Of a DNA stretch of 42,830 bases, positions 35,052 through 42,830 are shown in pieces (position 1 is the first letter of the stretch; every line of letters starts with the position of its first letter). The notes under the pieces were generated by a model that had not been told where the DNA came from, did no database searches, and was given only the letters and a program-made list of their open reading frames with translations. This stretch comes from Phycisphaerae bacterium (GTDB lineage Bacteria > Planctomycetota > Phycisphaerae > UBA1845), in NCBI GenBank assembly GCA_029260215.1, contig JAJDDQ010000061.1, forward strand, positions 1 to 42,830, read 5' to 3'. A program made the position numbers and the translations under genes.

Positions 35052-36722
35052 ATGAATATTTTGCCCCAGTTGGCGGAAGTGCCCGGTCCGGGCCAATACC
35101 TGAACCTTATCAAGCTCGGTGCCGTGCTGGTGCTCTTTGTGGGCTGGGCGTTTTCGATGCAATGGGTCGATCGCGACGCGGAACACGTCAAGACCAAGCG
35201 CGAGCGATGGAACATGATCACGCTTTCGGGCGGGGTCGCAGCGCTGGCGGTGCTTTTTCTGATTCCGTGGGCTGGCAACACGTTCTTTCTCGGCCTGAGC
35301 TTTTATATGCTCCTGGCTGGCGGCGTGAATATGATGTACGTGTTTCATCGTAACGGGCGTGTCGTGCCGGATAGCCGCGTGCTGACCGTCGGGCATTTCA
35401 AGCGGCTGATCGCGCGTGAACCGTCAGCCGACGTGGACAAGCTGGACCGCGGGCAGCGTATCCACCTTGCCGACCACTCGGGCGCGAACATTCAGCGGCC
35501 TTCGGATCGCGAGGAATTCGAGAATTACTCCATCGTTCAGGAGTTTGTGTTCGACCTGCTTTGGCGACGGGCATCCGACGCCGAGGTTCTTCTGGGCAGT
35601 GAAGACGTTCGCGTTGTCTACCGCATTGACGGCGTTGCCTCGGAGCGCAGCGAAGTTCTCACGCGGGAGGACGCGGAGCGATTGCTCCCGTACATCAAGG
35701 GGTTGGCCGGCTTGAATCCGGAGGAAATCCGCAAGCCGCAGGAGGGCTATTTGCAGGCGTCGCTGCTGGCGGATGTCGAGCTTGGGCGTATTGGCGTTAT
35801 TACGTCGGGGTCGCGTACGGGCGAGCGTCTGCGTTTGAAGGCCCAGCGTGCTGCGAGCAAGATGCGCCTGGACGAGCTTGGCATTGCTCCGTCGAGGCTG
35901 AAACGCGTCAAGGAGCTTGTCGCCGCGCCGAAGGGCATGGTTCTGATCAGCGGGCTGCGGGGAAGTGGTGTGACGACGACGCAGTATGCGATTCTTCGCG
36001 ATCACGACGCGTTCATGCAGAACATTCATATCTTGCAGCGCAGGCCTTTGTACGATCTGGATAACATCACGCAGGCGGTTCACGAAGACACTGCCGAGGT
36101 GAGTTACGCGCGAAAATTGCAAAGCGTGCTGCGCCGTGAGCCTGATATTGTTGGTGTGGCTGAGTGCGAGGATCGCGAGACGGCTCAAATCGCATTGCGG
36201 GCAGCCGAAGCGGATCGCAAGATATACTTGGCCATCGAGGGCAAGAGCACGTTTGATGCCTTGTCGCGGATGATGGCATTCGCCGAGGACAACGAGCTGG
36301 TCGCCAAGGCGTTGCTGGGCGTTTTGAACCAGCGATTGATTCGCGTGCTGTGCAAAGCGTGCCGGCAGTCGTTCAAGCCGGACGAGAATTTGCTCAAGAA
36401 AGCCAACCTTCCGGTGGGCAAGATCGAGACGTTTCACAGGCCTCCCACGGAGCCGGTATTCGATCGCAAGGGCAGGGAGATCATCTGCCAGTCCTGCCAG
36501 GGGACGGGTTACGTCGGGCGGACGGGTGTGTACGAGGTGCTCATTGTCGACGATGCGATTCGCAAACTGATCGCCGAGGGGGCACCGATGAAGCTGATCA
36601 AGCAGCAGGCACGCAAGAACAAGATGTATTACATTCAGGAAGAGGGCTTGTTGAAAGTCATCGACGGATCGACAAGCCTCGATGAGATCATACGAGGCCT
36701 GCGCGACGACACCAAGAAATAG
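35052..36722 (+). CDS. Membrane-anchored PilB/GspE-like protein with degenerate ATPase motifs
   Basis: 556 residues. The N-terminus has three predicted membrane helices (about 19-38, 55-74, 77-98) instead of the usual N1 domain. From residue 140 on it aligns with GspE/PilB secretion ATPases, but the key sites are changed: Walker A reads GLRGSGVTTT (V307 in place of the lysine, codon 35970-35972), the Asp box reads ILQRRPLYDLD instead of TIEDPVE, Walker B reads EPDIVGVAECEDRETA (R of GEIRD replaced), and the His box TLHTNDA reads AIEGKST. The zinc-finger cysteines C434, C437, C479 and C482 and the C-terminal domain (GTGYVGRTGVYEVL) are kept. It therefore looks like a membrane-bound pseudo-ATPase, perhaps a platform or regulator. 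ATG 35052 is preferred over TTG 35013. Confidence 0.85.
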   Translation: MNILPQLAEVPGPGQYLNLIKLGAVLVLFVGWAFSMQWVDRDAEHVKTKRERWNMITLSGGVAALAVLFLIPWAGNTFFLGLSFYMLLAGGVNMMYVFHRNGRVVPDSRVLTVGHFKRLIAREPSADVDKLDRGQRIHLADHSGANIQRPSDREEFENYSIVQEFVFDLLWRRASDAEVLLGSEDVRVVYRIDGVASERSEVLTREDAERLLPYIKGLAGLNPEEIRKPQEGYLQASLLADVELGRIGVITSGSRTGERLRLKAQRAASKMRLDELGIAPSRLKRVKELVAAPKGMVLISGLRGSGVTTTQYAILRDHDAFMQNIHILQRRPLYDLDNITQAVHEDTAEVSYARKLQSVLRREPDIVGVAECEDRETAQIALRAAEADRKIYLAIEGKSTFDALSRMMAFAEDNELVAKALLGVLNQRLIRVLCKACRQSFKPDENLLKKANLPVGKIETFHRPPTEPVFDRKGREIICQSCQGTGYVGRTGVYEVLIVDDAIRKLIAEGAPMKLIKQQARKNKMYYIQEEGLLKVIDGSTSLDEIIRGLRDDTKK

Positions 36723-36733
36723 AGGGCAGGTCG

Positions 36734-38428
36734 ATGGACTGGTTATCACTCTTTTTAGTTCTGATGCTCGGCGCGTTGGCCTACGTACAGTCTTTGCATG
36801 GTTTCTTCAGCGCATTGATTATGACGGTGTGCGTCATGGTCTGCTCGGTGCTGTCTTTCGCGACGTTCGAGTGGGTGGCGATGACCTATCTCCTCGATCC
36901 GCTCGGCGACATGAGTCTGCCCGTGGCTTTCATCGGGATGTTCGTCATTCCGCTGATCGTGATACGCCTGACGCTGGATCATTTCGTGACGCGATCCATG
37001 CTGCTGCCGTCCATCCTGGACAAAGCCGGCGCGATCGTGTGCGGCGCGGGCAGTTCGTTCCTGATGACGGGGATGCTCGTGCTGACGTTCTGGATGACGC
37101 CGTTCGGCGGCTCGATTCTCGGGCATGAGCCGATGGACACCGAAAAGGACGAAGTCAATGCGATCTGGCTTTCGCCGGACGAGCTGACCGTCACGTTTTG
37201 CAACATGATGTCCAAGGGTGTTTTCAGCGGGCGGGCGAGCTTTTCGGAAACGCACCCCGATTTCGTCGAGCACCTCGTCTGGAATCAGACCGCTCCCAAC
37301 GAACTGCGGCACGTCATTCCTGAAGAGGCAATTCGCGTCGTGGAGGTTGAGGAACCGCTTTACATTTACGAAAAGACGCGGAACAAGCAGACGCGGCAGG
37401 ACGATTACAGCGATCCGATCAAACCCGAATCGGGAAGAATGTGGTACGCGGTACGCTTCGCACTTGGTGCGACCGCCAAGGACAATTCGGAGCGCATCCG
37501 ATTCACACGTCACCAGGTGAGGCTGGTCGGTCGGCCTCGCCCCGGTGGTCCGTTGAAGAACTACGCACCCGTCGCCATTGAAGACGATAAGAAGCCCGAA
37601 CGGTCGGTCAAGATGAAGGACGGCACCATCTACACGCCGTCCACGGGGACCGAAGTCTTCCTGGTTTTCGACGTCGAAACCGAATTTGATCCCGAATTCA
37701 TCGAGTACGGCTTTGGTGCTCGTGTGTCGCTTTCGGGGGAATCCGTGGCTGACCCCGGTGACGAGGTTACGCCGGTCGAGACGCCCGTGCCCGCGAAGAC
37801 TGCCAGTACGGGAAGTCAGTCGGAGAATTCCTCCCGCCGTGGTGGTGGCGGTCGCGTATCGGGCGTACGGACGAGCGGCAACTCGCGTTTTGGTGAGGAT
37901 CTGCCCATCGCCATGACCGAATACCAAAAGTTTGATTTCGAGGAATCGCGTAACGCGCTGGCCAACGGGCACATCTATGGAAGCACGTCGGCTCAGAATT
38001 CCTCAGGGTCGCAGCCCCGGCTGGCGCGGTTCGACGTGCCGAAGGACAAGCGTCTGTTTCATCTTGAGGTCGAGCAGCTTCGCGCCCGAAGCGGGATCGG
38101 CAAGGTGTTGAGCTTCGCCATCACAACAGCCCAGCAATACACGATTCGCGATGAGAATGGGAAGGTCTACCCGGTCGTGGGTCAATACGCGATAGCCGAC
38201 GTGAACGGCGATGAATACATCGAGATTCAGTACTATCCCGCCGCCGTCGCAGTCAGTAATCGCGGCGGGATTCGCAAGTTCAACCGCATCAAGAAACGCG
38301 AACTCGACGGCGCCGGCACGCGGCTGGTCTATCTCTTCCTGCTCGATCCCGGTGTGCGTGTGAAGGAATTCTCGACTGGTCGCGGCGCGACCGATCTTTC
38401 CGACCTCAATCTCGCTGCGCCGAATTAG
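36734..38428 (+). CDS. CvpA-like membrane protein with long C-terminal extension
   Basis: 564 residues. The first about 125 residues contain four hydrophobic segments (about 2-22, 25-49, 62-80, 100-125) in the layout of CvpA (colicin V production) proteins; MDWLSLFLVLMLGALAYVQ is typical of the start. Residues 140-560 are soluble and do not match a family I know. They include a Ser/Gly-rich low-complexity linker (about 360-395, SSRRGGGGRVSG) and two segments with beta-rich patterning (YPVVGQYAIADVNGDEYIEI). AGGGCAGG precedes ATG 36734, 11 bases after the PilB-like stop. Context ties it to the PilT-like and pseudo-PilB proteins. Function unknown. Confidence 0.7.
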   Translation: MDWLSLFLVLMLGALAYVQSLHGFFSALIMTVCVMVCSVLSFATFEWVAMTYLLDPLGDMSLPVAFIGMFVIPLIVIRLTLDHFVTRSMLLPSILDKAGAIVCGAGSSFLMTGMLVLTFWMTPFGGSILGHEPMDTEKDEVNAIWLSPDELTVTFCNMMSKGVFSGRASFSETHPDFVEHLVWNQTAPNELRHVIPEEAIRVVEVEEPLYIYEKTRNKQTRQDDYSDPIKPESGRMWYAVRFALGATAKDNSERIRFTRHQVRLVGRPRPGGPLKNYAPVAIEDDKKPERSVKMKDGTIYTPSTGTEVFLVFDVETEFDPEFIEYGFGARVSLSGESVADPGDEVTPVETPVPAKTASTGSQSENSSRRGGGGRVSGVRTSGNSRFGEDLPIAMTEYQKFDFEESRNALANGHIYGSTSAQNSSGSQPRLARFDVPKDKRLFHLEVEQLRARSGIGKVLSFAITTAQQYTIRDENGKVYPVVGQYAIADVNGDEYIEIQYYPAAVAVSNRGGIRKFNRIKKRELDGAGTRLVYLFLLDPGVRVKEFSTGRGATDLSDLNLAAPN

Positions 38429-38464
38429 GGCAGTCTCGCACCAGCCTGAATTTCAAGTCTCCGC

Positions 38465-38956
38465 TTAGGCGGCGATGCGGCTGGTGCGTCGTTGGATAAC
38501 CAACAGGACGCCCACCAAAAGCACCGCTATCAAAAGAGTCTGACCGAAAATCCCCAACACTGGCACGTCAACGCTGCTTTGGATCGTGATCGATCCGATC
38601 ATGCCGTCCGGGCCGTGCGGGTGACAGTGATAATCGTAGAAGTTGCCGGGTACGGGGTTGTTGATCAGAAAAGCCGTGTCGAATGCGAGTTGGAATATCG
38701 TGCCAGCCGGCGCGGGCGGGCCGGACAAAAAGTAAGGTGTCGGAACGCCGGGAACCCCGGAACCCACATTGTGGCCATCGCTGTCCCACGTCCAGCGAAC
38801 CGTGTCGCCGATTTGAATTACGATGTTGGCTGGCTCAAAGACCATGTTTCCGCCCGGGCCGACGGTCACGTCATGAACGGCGGCCTGTGCGATACCCGCC
38901 CCGCAAAGACCCAGCCCGAGCATCCCTACCGTCGCAATCAACATTGTTCGCTTCAT
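38465..38956 (-). CDS. Exported cupredoxin (plastocyanin-like) with C-terminal sorting-like tail
   Basis: 163 residues. Signal peptide MKRTMLIATVGMLGLGLCGA ends near AQAA. A plastocyanin-like copper domain spans about 28-127; type-1 copper ligands are all present: H62 in DGHNVGSG and C111, H114 and M119 in YHCHPHGPDGM. The tail VPVLGIFGQTLLIAVLLVG plus QRRTSRIAA is a hydrophobic helix with a basic end, resembling IPTL/PEP-CTERM sorting signals. AGGAGG upstream fixes ATG 38956; a longer frame (to 39160) is not needed. It would be an electron carrier or copper protein held at the envelope. Convergent with the CvpA-like gene. Confidence 0.88.
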   Translation of the reverse strand: MKRTMLIATVGMLGLGLCGAGIAQAAVHDVTVGPGGNMVFEPANIVIQIGDTVRWTWDSDGHNVGSGVPGVPTPYFLSGPPAPAGTIFQLAFDTAFLINNPVPGNFYDYHCHPHGPDGMIGSITIQSSVDVPVLGIFGQTLLIAVLLVGVLLVIQRRTSRIAA

Positions 38957-39168
38957 GGTGACCCTCCTGGTCGTTTGAGAATTGTCGCTTTGCCTCTGGC
39001 CCGCAATCGCAACTCTCTTGTGATCGAGCGCGATACGCCACAGCGTAACAAACATCCTGGCTCGTTTCAAGCCATATCGAATCCCGTCGCAGGCGGCTTC
39101 AGGCGGCGGGTGTGCCCCACGACTGCGGAGCTGTCGCCGTGTTGAATCGTCGAACACCACTTGTTACG

Positions 39169-40965
39169 ATGCAGAGTAATACGAAAATGACCGATTTGTT
39201 ACAGGGGCGTCATTCACGGGGCGGGGGGGTATTGCTTGTGATTCTGCTCAGACAGAAAATTTCCGAAGGAACTGCTGCGCTACTTTATGTATTTTTGTGC
39301 ATGGTCACATCGGCGGCTGCACAGACGCGCATCATGCCGTTGGGAGATTCGATTACCAACGGCGGAAATGGCTTTGTCTCCTACCGCTACGATCTGTGGT
39401 TCGACCTGCAAATCGCCGGATACGCGGTGGACTTTGTCGGTGCGCGGGACTTTTTGTTCGGCGGCGGCCCCGATTTGGCGTCTTATCCAGATTATTTCAC
39501 GACGTTCGACAGAGACCACGAAGGGTATTGGGGATGGCGGACTGATGAAATAGCCGCAATTGTCACCGGTGCAACCACTACCGCCCAACCGGACGTGGTG
39601 CTGATTCACCTCGGGACTAATGACATTGGCCAGATGGGGGCGGCTGGCGTTGCGAATGCCGACACGAATCTTCGATTGATTATCGATCGCATCCGTTCCG
39701 TTCGCCCGAACGTCACCATTCTCCTGGCGCAGGTGATTCCCATAGGCCCGGGTTCGGGTTATTTCCCGAACGCCGATCAAGTTGCACCGCTAAATACTGT
39801 CGTTGCGACGATCGCCACGGAAATGAACACGCTCGAATCACCGGTCATTCTGGTCGATCAGAACGCCGGATTCGATCTGGCGACAATGGTACAACCGGAC
39901 GGCCTGCACCCCAATCTGGCTGGTGAGGCTCAAGTGGCGGATGTCTGGTTCGCAACGCTCGAAATGCTCCTCATTCCGGGCAACCCGCCGCCAGATGTAA
40001 GCATCGCGTCTCCCTCAGACGGTGTGGCGTTTACCGCTCCAACCGGCATAGCCATTTCCGCCACTGCCTCGGATATCAACGGATTTGTTACACAAGTAGA
40101 CTTCTACAGCGGATCGAATTTGCTTGGTACAGACACGAGCGCACCATACTCTTTCGACTGGTTGGACGTTTCTGTCGGCAGCTATACGCTGACTGCCGTC
40201 GCCACGGACAACGACGGCTCAACACGGACGTCGGATCCGGTTTGGGTGCGCGTTCTCCCGCCCGGTAACGCCGTCGCAATACCTATTGGCAATCCGAGCT
40301 TCGAAAACCCTGTCATTCCCGACGGCAGTACGATGCCAGGCCCGGGCGTCATTGGCGGTTGGACGTTTACTGGGACCGCGAACACATTCGTCGGCATCTT
40401 CAATCCCCCTTCGGGGAGTTATCCGTCGGCCGGCGGAAACGGCGCACCGGAAGGGGCCGACGGAGTAAACGCCGCGTACCTGTATAACGACGGCGGCCCC
40501 GCCGAGTCGGTGGCTGCTTCGCAGGAACTGCCGGCATTGCTCGCCGTCGATACCGAGTACGCACTGATTGTAGCCATCGGTAACTTTCTGCCGGATCAGC
40601 CTTTTGGCTCTGCGTACGCGGGGTACACGATAGAGTTGCTAGCCGGCAGCACGGTGATCGCGTCGGACTCCGATTCGATCATCCCGGGTGTCGGCGAATT
40701 TCGCGACGCCATCGCGAGCGTTTCGTCGAGTGGCCTGGACCCTGCCCTTATTGGCGAACCGTTATCGGTCCGTTTCACGATCTCCGCCACAGATGCCAGA
40801 CGCTCAACGCATTTTGATCAGATTCGCCTGACCAGCCGCGATCTTTCCGGGCCGGCAATCCCCACGCTGTCGTCATGGAGCGTGATCGTCATGGTCCTGG
40901 TTATTCTGGTGGCAGCCACCATTGTGTTCGGGCGGCGCGAGCGTGTCGCACTATCACGAAGCTGA
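39169..40965 (+). CDS. Secreted SGNH/GDSL hydrolase with Ig-like domain and IPTL-CTERM tail
   Basis: 598 residues from ATG 39169. The signal peptide is centred on ALLYVFLCMVTSAAAQ. SGNH catalytic blocks: GDSIT (about residue 59), GTND (about 149) and DGLHP (about 244), so Ser, Asn and the Asp/His pair are kept; esterase or acetylesterase activity is likely. An Ig-like domain (VSIASPSDGVAFTAPTGIAI) follows, then a beta-sandwich module (about 370-560, GNPSFENPVIPDG). The end is AIPTLSSWSVIVMVLVILV with an Arg-rich tail, a clear IPTL-CTERM sorting signal. The start is uncertain: GTG 39112, ATG 39169, ATG 39187 and GTG 39238 are all in frame, and 39238 would give the most ordinary signal peptide. 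Confidence 0.87.
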   Translation: MQSNTKMTDLLQGRHSRGGGVLLVILLRQKISEGTAALLYVFLCMVTSAAAQTRIMPLGDSITNGGNGFVSYRYDLWFDLQIAGYAVDFVGARDFLFGGGPDLASYPDYFTTFDRDHEGYWGWRTDEIAAIVTGATTTAQPDVVLIHLGTNDIGQMGAAGVANADTNLRLIIDRIRSVRPNVTILLAQVIPIGPGSGYFPNADQVAPLNTVVATIATEMNTLESPVILVDQNAGFDLATMVQPDGLHPNLAGEAQVADVWFATLEMLLIPGNPPPDVSIASPSDGVAFTAPTGIAISATASDINGFVTQVDFYSGSNLLGTDTSAPYSFDWLDVSVGSYTLTAVATDNDGSTRTSDPVWVRVLPPGNAVAIPIGNPSFENPVIPDGSTMPGPGVIGGWTFTGTANTFVGIFNPPSGSYPSAGGNGAPEGADGVNAAYLYNDGGPAESVAASQELPALLAVDTEYALIVAIGNFLPDQPFGSAYAGYTIELLAGSTVIASDSDSIIPGVGEFRDAIASVSSSGLDPALIGEPLSVRFTISATDARRSTHFDQIRLTSRDLSGPAIPTLSSWSVIVMVLVILVAATIVFGRRERVALSRS

Positions 40966-41072
40966 CGCGACAGCGGTACGATGCGGGCATTCTGATTCCG
41001 CATTCTCACTGATGCACGTCAGCCCGAATGGCGGACTTGTGAAATCCGCGGGGCGCGATTCCATGCACCTGC

Positions 41073-41276
41073 TCAGACTGCCTGCGGTTCCGGGGCGCAG
41101 TCTGCGGGGTTGTTGCCGACTGACGACTGTCCGCTGCGTACGGGTGGGCTGACGCTCTCGAGCTGGCGAACGTAGTCGTACAGTTCGCGCTCGCCGAATT
41201 CGGAGAGGAAGTCGCGTGTGGCCGACTTGTTCACGCTGGTGATGGCTTCGATAAGTTCGTTCTTGGACATGTTCAT
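41073..41276 (-). CDS. Small 67-residue protein of unknown function
   Basis: 67 residues. GGAGGGG, five bases before ATG 41276, is one of the best ribosome sites in the window, so the gene is probably real. The first 41 residues are mostly helical: MNMSKNELIEAITSVNKSAT, then RDFLSEFGERELYDYVRQL. The rest is a Ser/Pro-rich polar tail. The first half resembles small conserved DNA- or ribosome-associated-looking helical proteins, but I do not recognise a family. It lies on the opposite strand between the SGNH and zinc-ribbon genes. Confidence 0.6.
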   Translation of the reverse strand: MNMSKNELIEAITSVNKSATRDFLSEFGERELYDYVRQLESVSPPVRSGQSSVGNNPADCAPEPQAV

Positions 41277-41377
41277 TTCTACCCCTCCTTGAATCGCGTT
41301 GCGCGGTGTTGGGTCAAGTGTGCTATCGGCAGTGATGCCCGTGAATCTGGAGCCTTGCGCGCACAAAAAACAGTCGG

Positions 41378-41404
41378 TTGACCCACGCGCTGCGTCGATT
41401 TAAC
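41378..41404 (+). promoter_or_regulatory. Possible promoter immediately before the zinc-ribbon gene
   Basis: TTGACC (41378-41383), 15 bases, TTTAAC (41399-41404), eight bases to ATG 41413; no Shine-Dalgarno. Spacer is short. Confidence 0.3.
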
Positions 41405-41412
41405 GTTTCGCT

Positions 41413-41979
41413 ATGACGCTCCAATTTTACTGCCCATTGTGCGGACAACCGATCGAGGTTGACGATCGTTGGGCCTCCCAACAAGTGGGATGCCCGTACT
41501 GCCAAAAAACGGTGTTGGCCCCTGCGCAATCGACCTACGCGCCGTCGGCTGAACTCCCGGCTGCCTCCCCGGTTGGCGGGATGGCCCCAGCCAGCATGCC
41601 TCCGCCAGTCCCCAGCCGGCAGAACGTGGTGGCGATCGTGTCCCTCGTCCTGGCCATCCTGAGCCTGGCTTGCCTGATCGGAAGCCTGGCTATCATGCTG
41701 CCGCCGCTTCAGGAGGCTCTTGGTGACACGCCGACCCCCGAGCACGTCGAAGCTTACCAGCGGCAGCTCCAGCAGGAGATTCAATCGGGTTCGCCGCCAC
41801 CTTGGGCGATTCCAGCGGGCTTCTTGATGCTGTTTGGCGGGGCTTTTTGGCTTTCCGCCGGCGTGTGCGCGATCATCGGTGCTATTCGTCCTTTTGGACG
41901 TGGCTGGGCGTTCGGGGCGATGGCAGCCATGCTGATTGGCCCGTTGCTCGTGTGTTTCGGCGGGGTCGTCGGTTCGTAG
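41413..41979 (+). CDS. Zinc-ribbon membrane protein
   Basis: 188 residues. An N-terminal zinc ribbon is visible: FYCPLCGQPIEVDD and VGCPYCQKTV, four cysteines in two CxxC pairs. A Pro/Ala linker (40-70) is followed by hydrophobic segments at about 74-98 (VVAIVSLVLAILSLACLIGS), 135-160 (WAIPAGFLMLFGGAFWLSAG) and 170-188. The layout resembles DUF4190-type small membrane proteins that follow a zinc ribbon. Function unknown. Possibly leaderless (see 41378). Confidence 0.75.
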   Translation: MTLQFYCPLCGQPIEVDDRWASQQVGCPYCQKTVLAPAQSTYAPSAELPAASPVGGMAPASMPPPVPSRQNVVAIVSLVLAILSLACLIGSLAIMLPPLQEALGDTPTPEHVEAYQRQLQQEIQSGSPPPWAIPAGFLMLFGGAFWLSAGVCAIIGAIRPFGRGWAFGAMAAMLIGPLLVCFGGVVGS

Positions 41980-42032
41980 CGACATGTTCTGCCGGGGTTT
42001 AGAACTAATTCCAAAAAAAGGTTCAAGCCCGC

Positions 42033-42060
42033 TTGACACCCGCAGCCGTCTTGATATTCT
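42033..42060 (+). promoter_or_regulatory. rRNA operon promoter
   Basis: Consensus TTGACA (42033-42038), 16 bases, TATTCT (42055-42060), with an A-rich tract (CCAAAAAAAGG, about 42011-42021) just upstream that could act as an UP element. It is placed about 300 bases before 16S rRNA. Confidence 0.65.
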
Positions 42061-42066
42061 ACCCGT

Positions 42067-42363
42067 CCCTGATGCGGAGCGAGCAACGCAACGTTTCAGG
42101 GATGCTCTTTGGCAAGTAAACAGAGTTGTCGTCGTGGAGATGTGGGCCGCTTCGGTTTTTGCGTGACCTCGCTTTCGGGTGAAGTCAGACCGAGGCAGCC
42201 AGTAATGTTTCGACGTGTTACGCGTCGAGGCATCATGTGTACAGGACCGGGATTTATCCCGGTTTAGTCAACATTTCCACGTACGCACGTGAAATGAAGT
42301 GTTGGCCCTCAAAATCGAATCCACACGCTGTCGCGATTTATCGTGGCGGTGGGAAACGATAAA
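42067..42363 (+). other. 16S rRNA leader with boxA and processing hairpins
   Basis: TGCTCTTTGGCA at 42103-42114 matches the boxA antitermination element (TGCTCTTTAACA). ACCGGGA-TTTA-TCCCGGT (42246-42263) is a perfect hairpin, and 42270-42303 can form a longer imperfect stem (AACATTTCCACGT with ACGTGAAATGAAGTGTT), as in 5' flanks processed by RNase III. No gene is supported here. Confidence 0.55.
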
Positions 42364-42830
42364 AAATTGAAGAGTTTGATCCTGGCTCAGAACGAACGCT
42401 GGCGGCGTGGCTAAGGCATGCAAGTCGAACGGGATTTACGATTGGGTAACCGAACGTAACTTTAGTGGCGAACGGGTGAGGAACACATGGGTAACGTGCC
42501 CCGGACTCAGGAATAGCGGCGGGAGCTTGCTCCCTTTGCGAAAGTGCCGGTAATGCCTGATGACCCCGTAGGATCGCATGATCCAGCGGGCAAAGGTCCG
42601 CCGGTCCGGGATCGGCCCATGTCCTATCAGCTAGTTGGTGGGGTAATGGCCTACCAAGGCAGCGACGGGTAGCGGGCGTGAGAGCGTGGCCCGCCACATC
42701 GGGACTGAGACACTGCCCGGACACCTACGGGTGGCTGCAGCAACGAATATTCCGCAATGGGCGAAAGCCTGACGGAGCGACGCCGCGTGGAGGATGAAGT
42801 CTTTCGGGATGTAAACTCCTGTCAGGGATT
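42364..42830 (+). rRNA. 16S ribosomal RNA, 5' part (467 bases, cut by window end)
   Basis: TTGAAGAGTTTGATCCTGGC opens the gene, with the 27F primer site at 42371-42390. GAACGCTGGCGGCGTGGCTA, GGCGAACGGGTGAGGAACAC and GGACTGAGACACTGCCCGG follow in the expected order. At 42721-42738 the EUB338 region reads ACACCTACGGGTGGCTGC, the planctomycete variant. The 5' end is set by similarity to other 16S genes and may be off by a few bases. Confidence 0.97.

Noticed and set aside
33891-35396. 501-residue reverse ORF opposite pilT
   Set aside because: Antisense of pilT and of the start of the PilB-like gene.
1-42830. CRISPR array
   Set aside because: No evenly spaced short direct repeats seen anywhere in the window.

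Overview
The window is chromosomal DNA from a member of the Planctomycetota. The best evidence is the partial 16S rRNA gene at the right end (from about 42364). At 42721-42738 it carries ACACCTACGGGTGGCTGC, the exact complement of the planctomycete variant of the EUB338 probe site (EUB338-II), in place of the usual bacterial ACTCCTACGGGAGGCAGC. The protein content agrees: large secreted proteins ending in dockerin-like Asp-rich repeats, IPTL/PEP-CTERM-like tails, futalosine-route menaquinone synthesis, and dispersed palindromes of the kind common in planctomycete intergenic regions. A class within the phylum (Phycisphaerae-like) is only a guess. The sequence is GC-rich with clearly AT-rich promoter regions.

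Layout. 1-1962 (-): N-terminal half of cobalamin-dependent methionine synthase. 2301-4761 (+): overlapping pgpA, wecB and a family 2 glycosyltransferase (lipid and surface polysaccharide). 4809-6056 (+): mqnE, menaquinone. 6408-11384 (+): the prkA-yeaH/yhbH-spoVR stress triad. 11554-15136 (+): kynureninase, kynurenine 3-monooxygenase and tryptophan 2,3-dioxygenase, with kynurenine formamidase a little downstream at 16341. Together these would take tryptophan to 3-hydroxyanthranilate. 15289-19044: GNAT acetyltransferase (-), then VOC protein, DUF6504-like protein and class I FBP aldolase (+). 19272-26993: three secreted proteins with dockerin-like modules (beta-propeller/Ig, trypsin-like protease/Ig, lactonase-like propeller) and, between them, a REP-associated tyrosine transposase flanked by REP-like palindromes. 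27116-27357 (-): tRNA-Ala and tRNA-Ile. 27717-30591 (+): a FliA/WhiG-type sigma factor, truA and a GT4 glycosyltransferase. 30745-33468 (+): an exported endonuclease/exonuclease/phosphatase-fold protein with cysteine-rich repeats. 33870-38428 (+): PilT-like ATPase, a membrane-anchored PilB/GspE homologue whose ATPase motifs are degenerate, and a CvpA-like membrane protein. 38465-41979: cupredoxin (-), SGNH hydrolase (+), a 67-residue protein (-) and a zinc-ribbon membrane protein (+). 42033-42830 (+): rRNA promoter, leader with boxA, and the 5' part of 16S rRNA.

The most unusual items are the PilT / pseudo-PilB / CvpA-like operon at 33870-38428, the RAYT with its REP pair at 24881-25576, two copies in opposite orientation of an ~84-bp palindromic element (2182 and 16096), and repeated cases where a -10-like hexamer lies 7-9 bases before the start codon, which suggests leaderless mRNAs. 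Several genes have likely starts inside the longest open frame; the chosen starts and reasons are given per gene.
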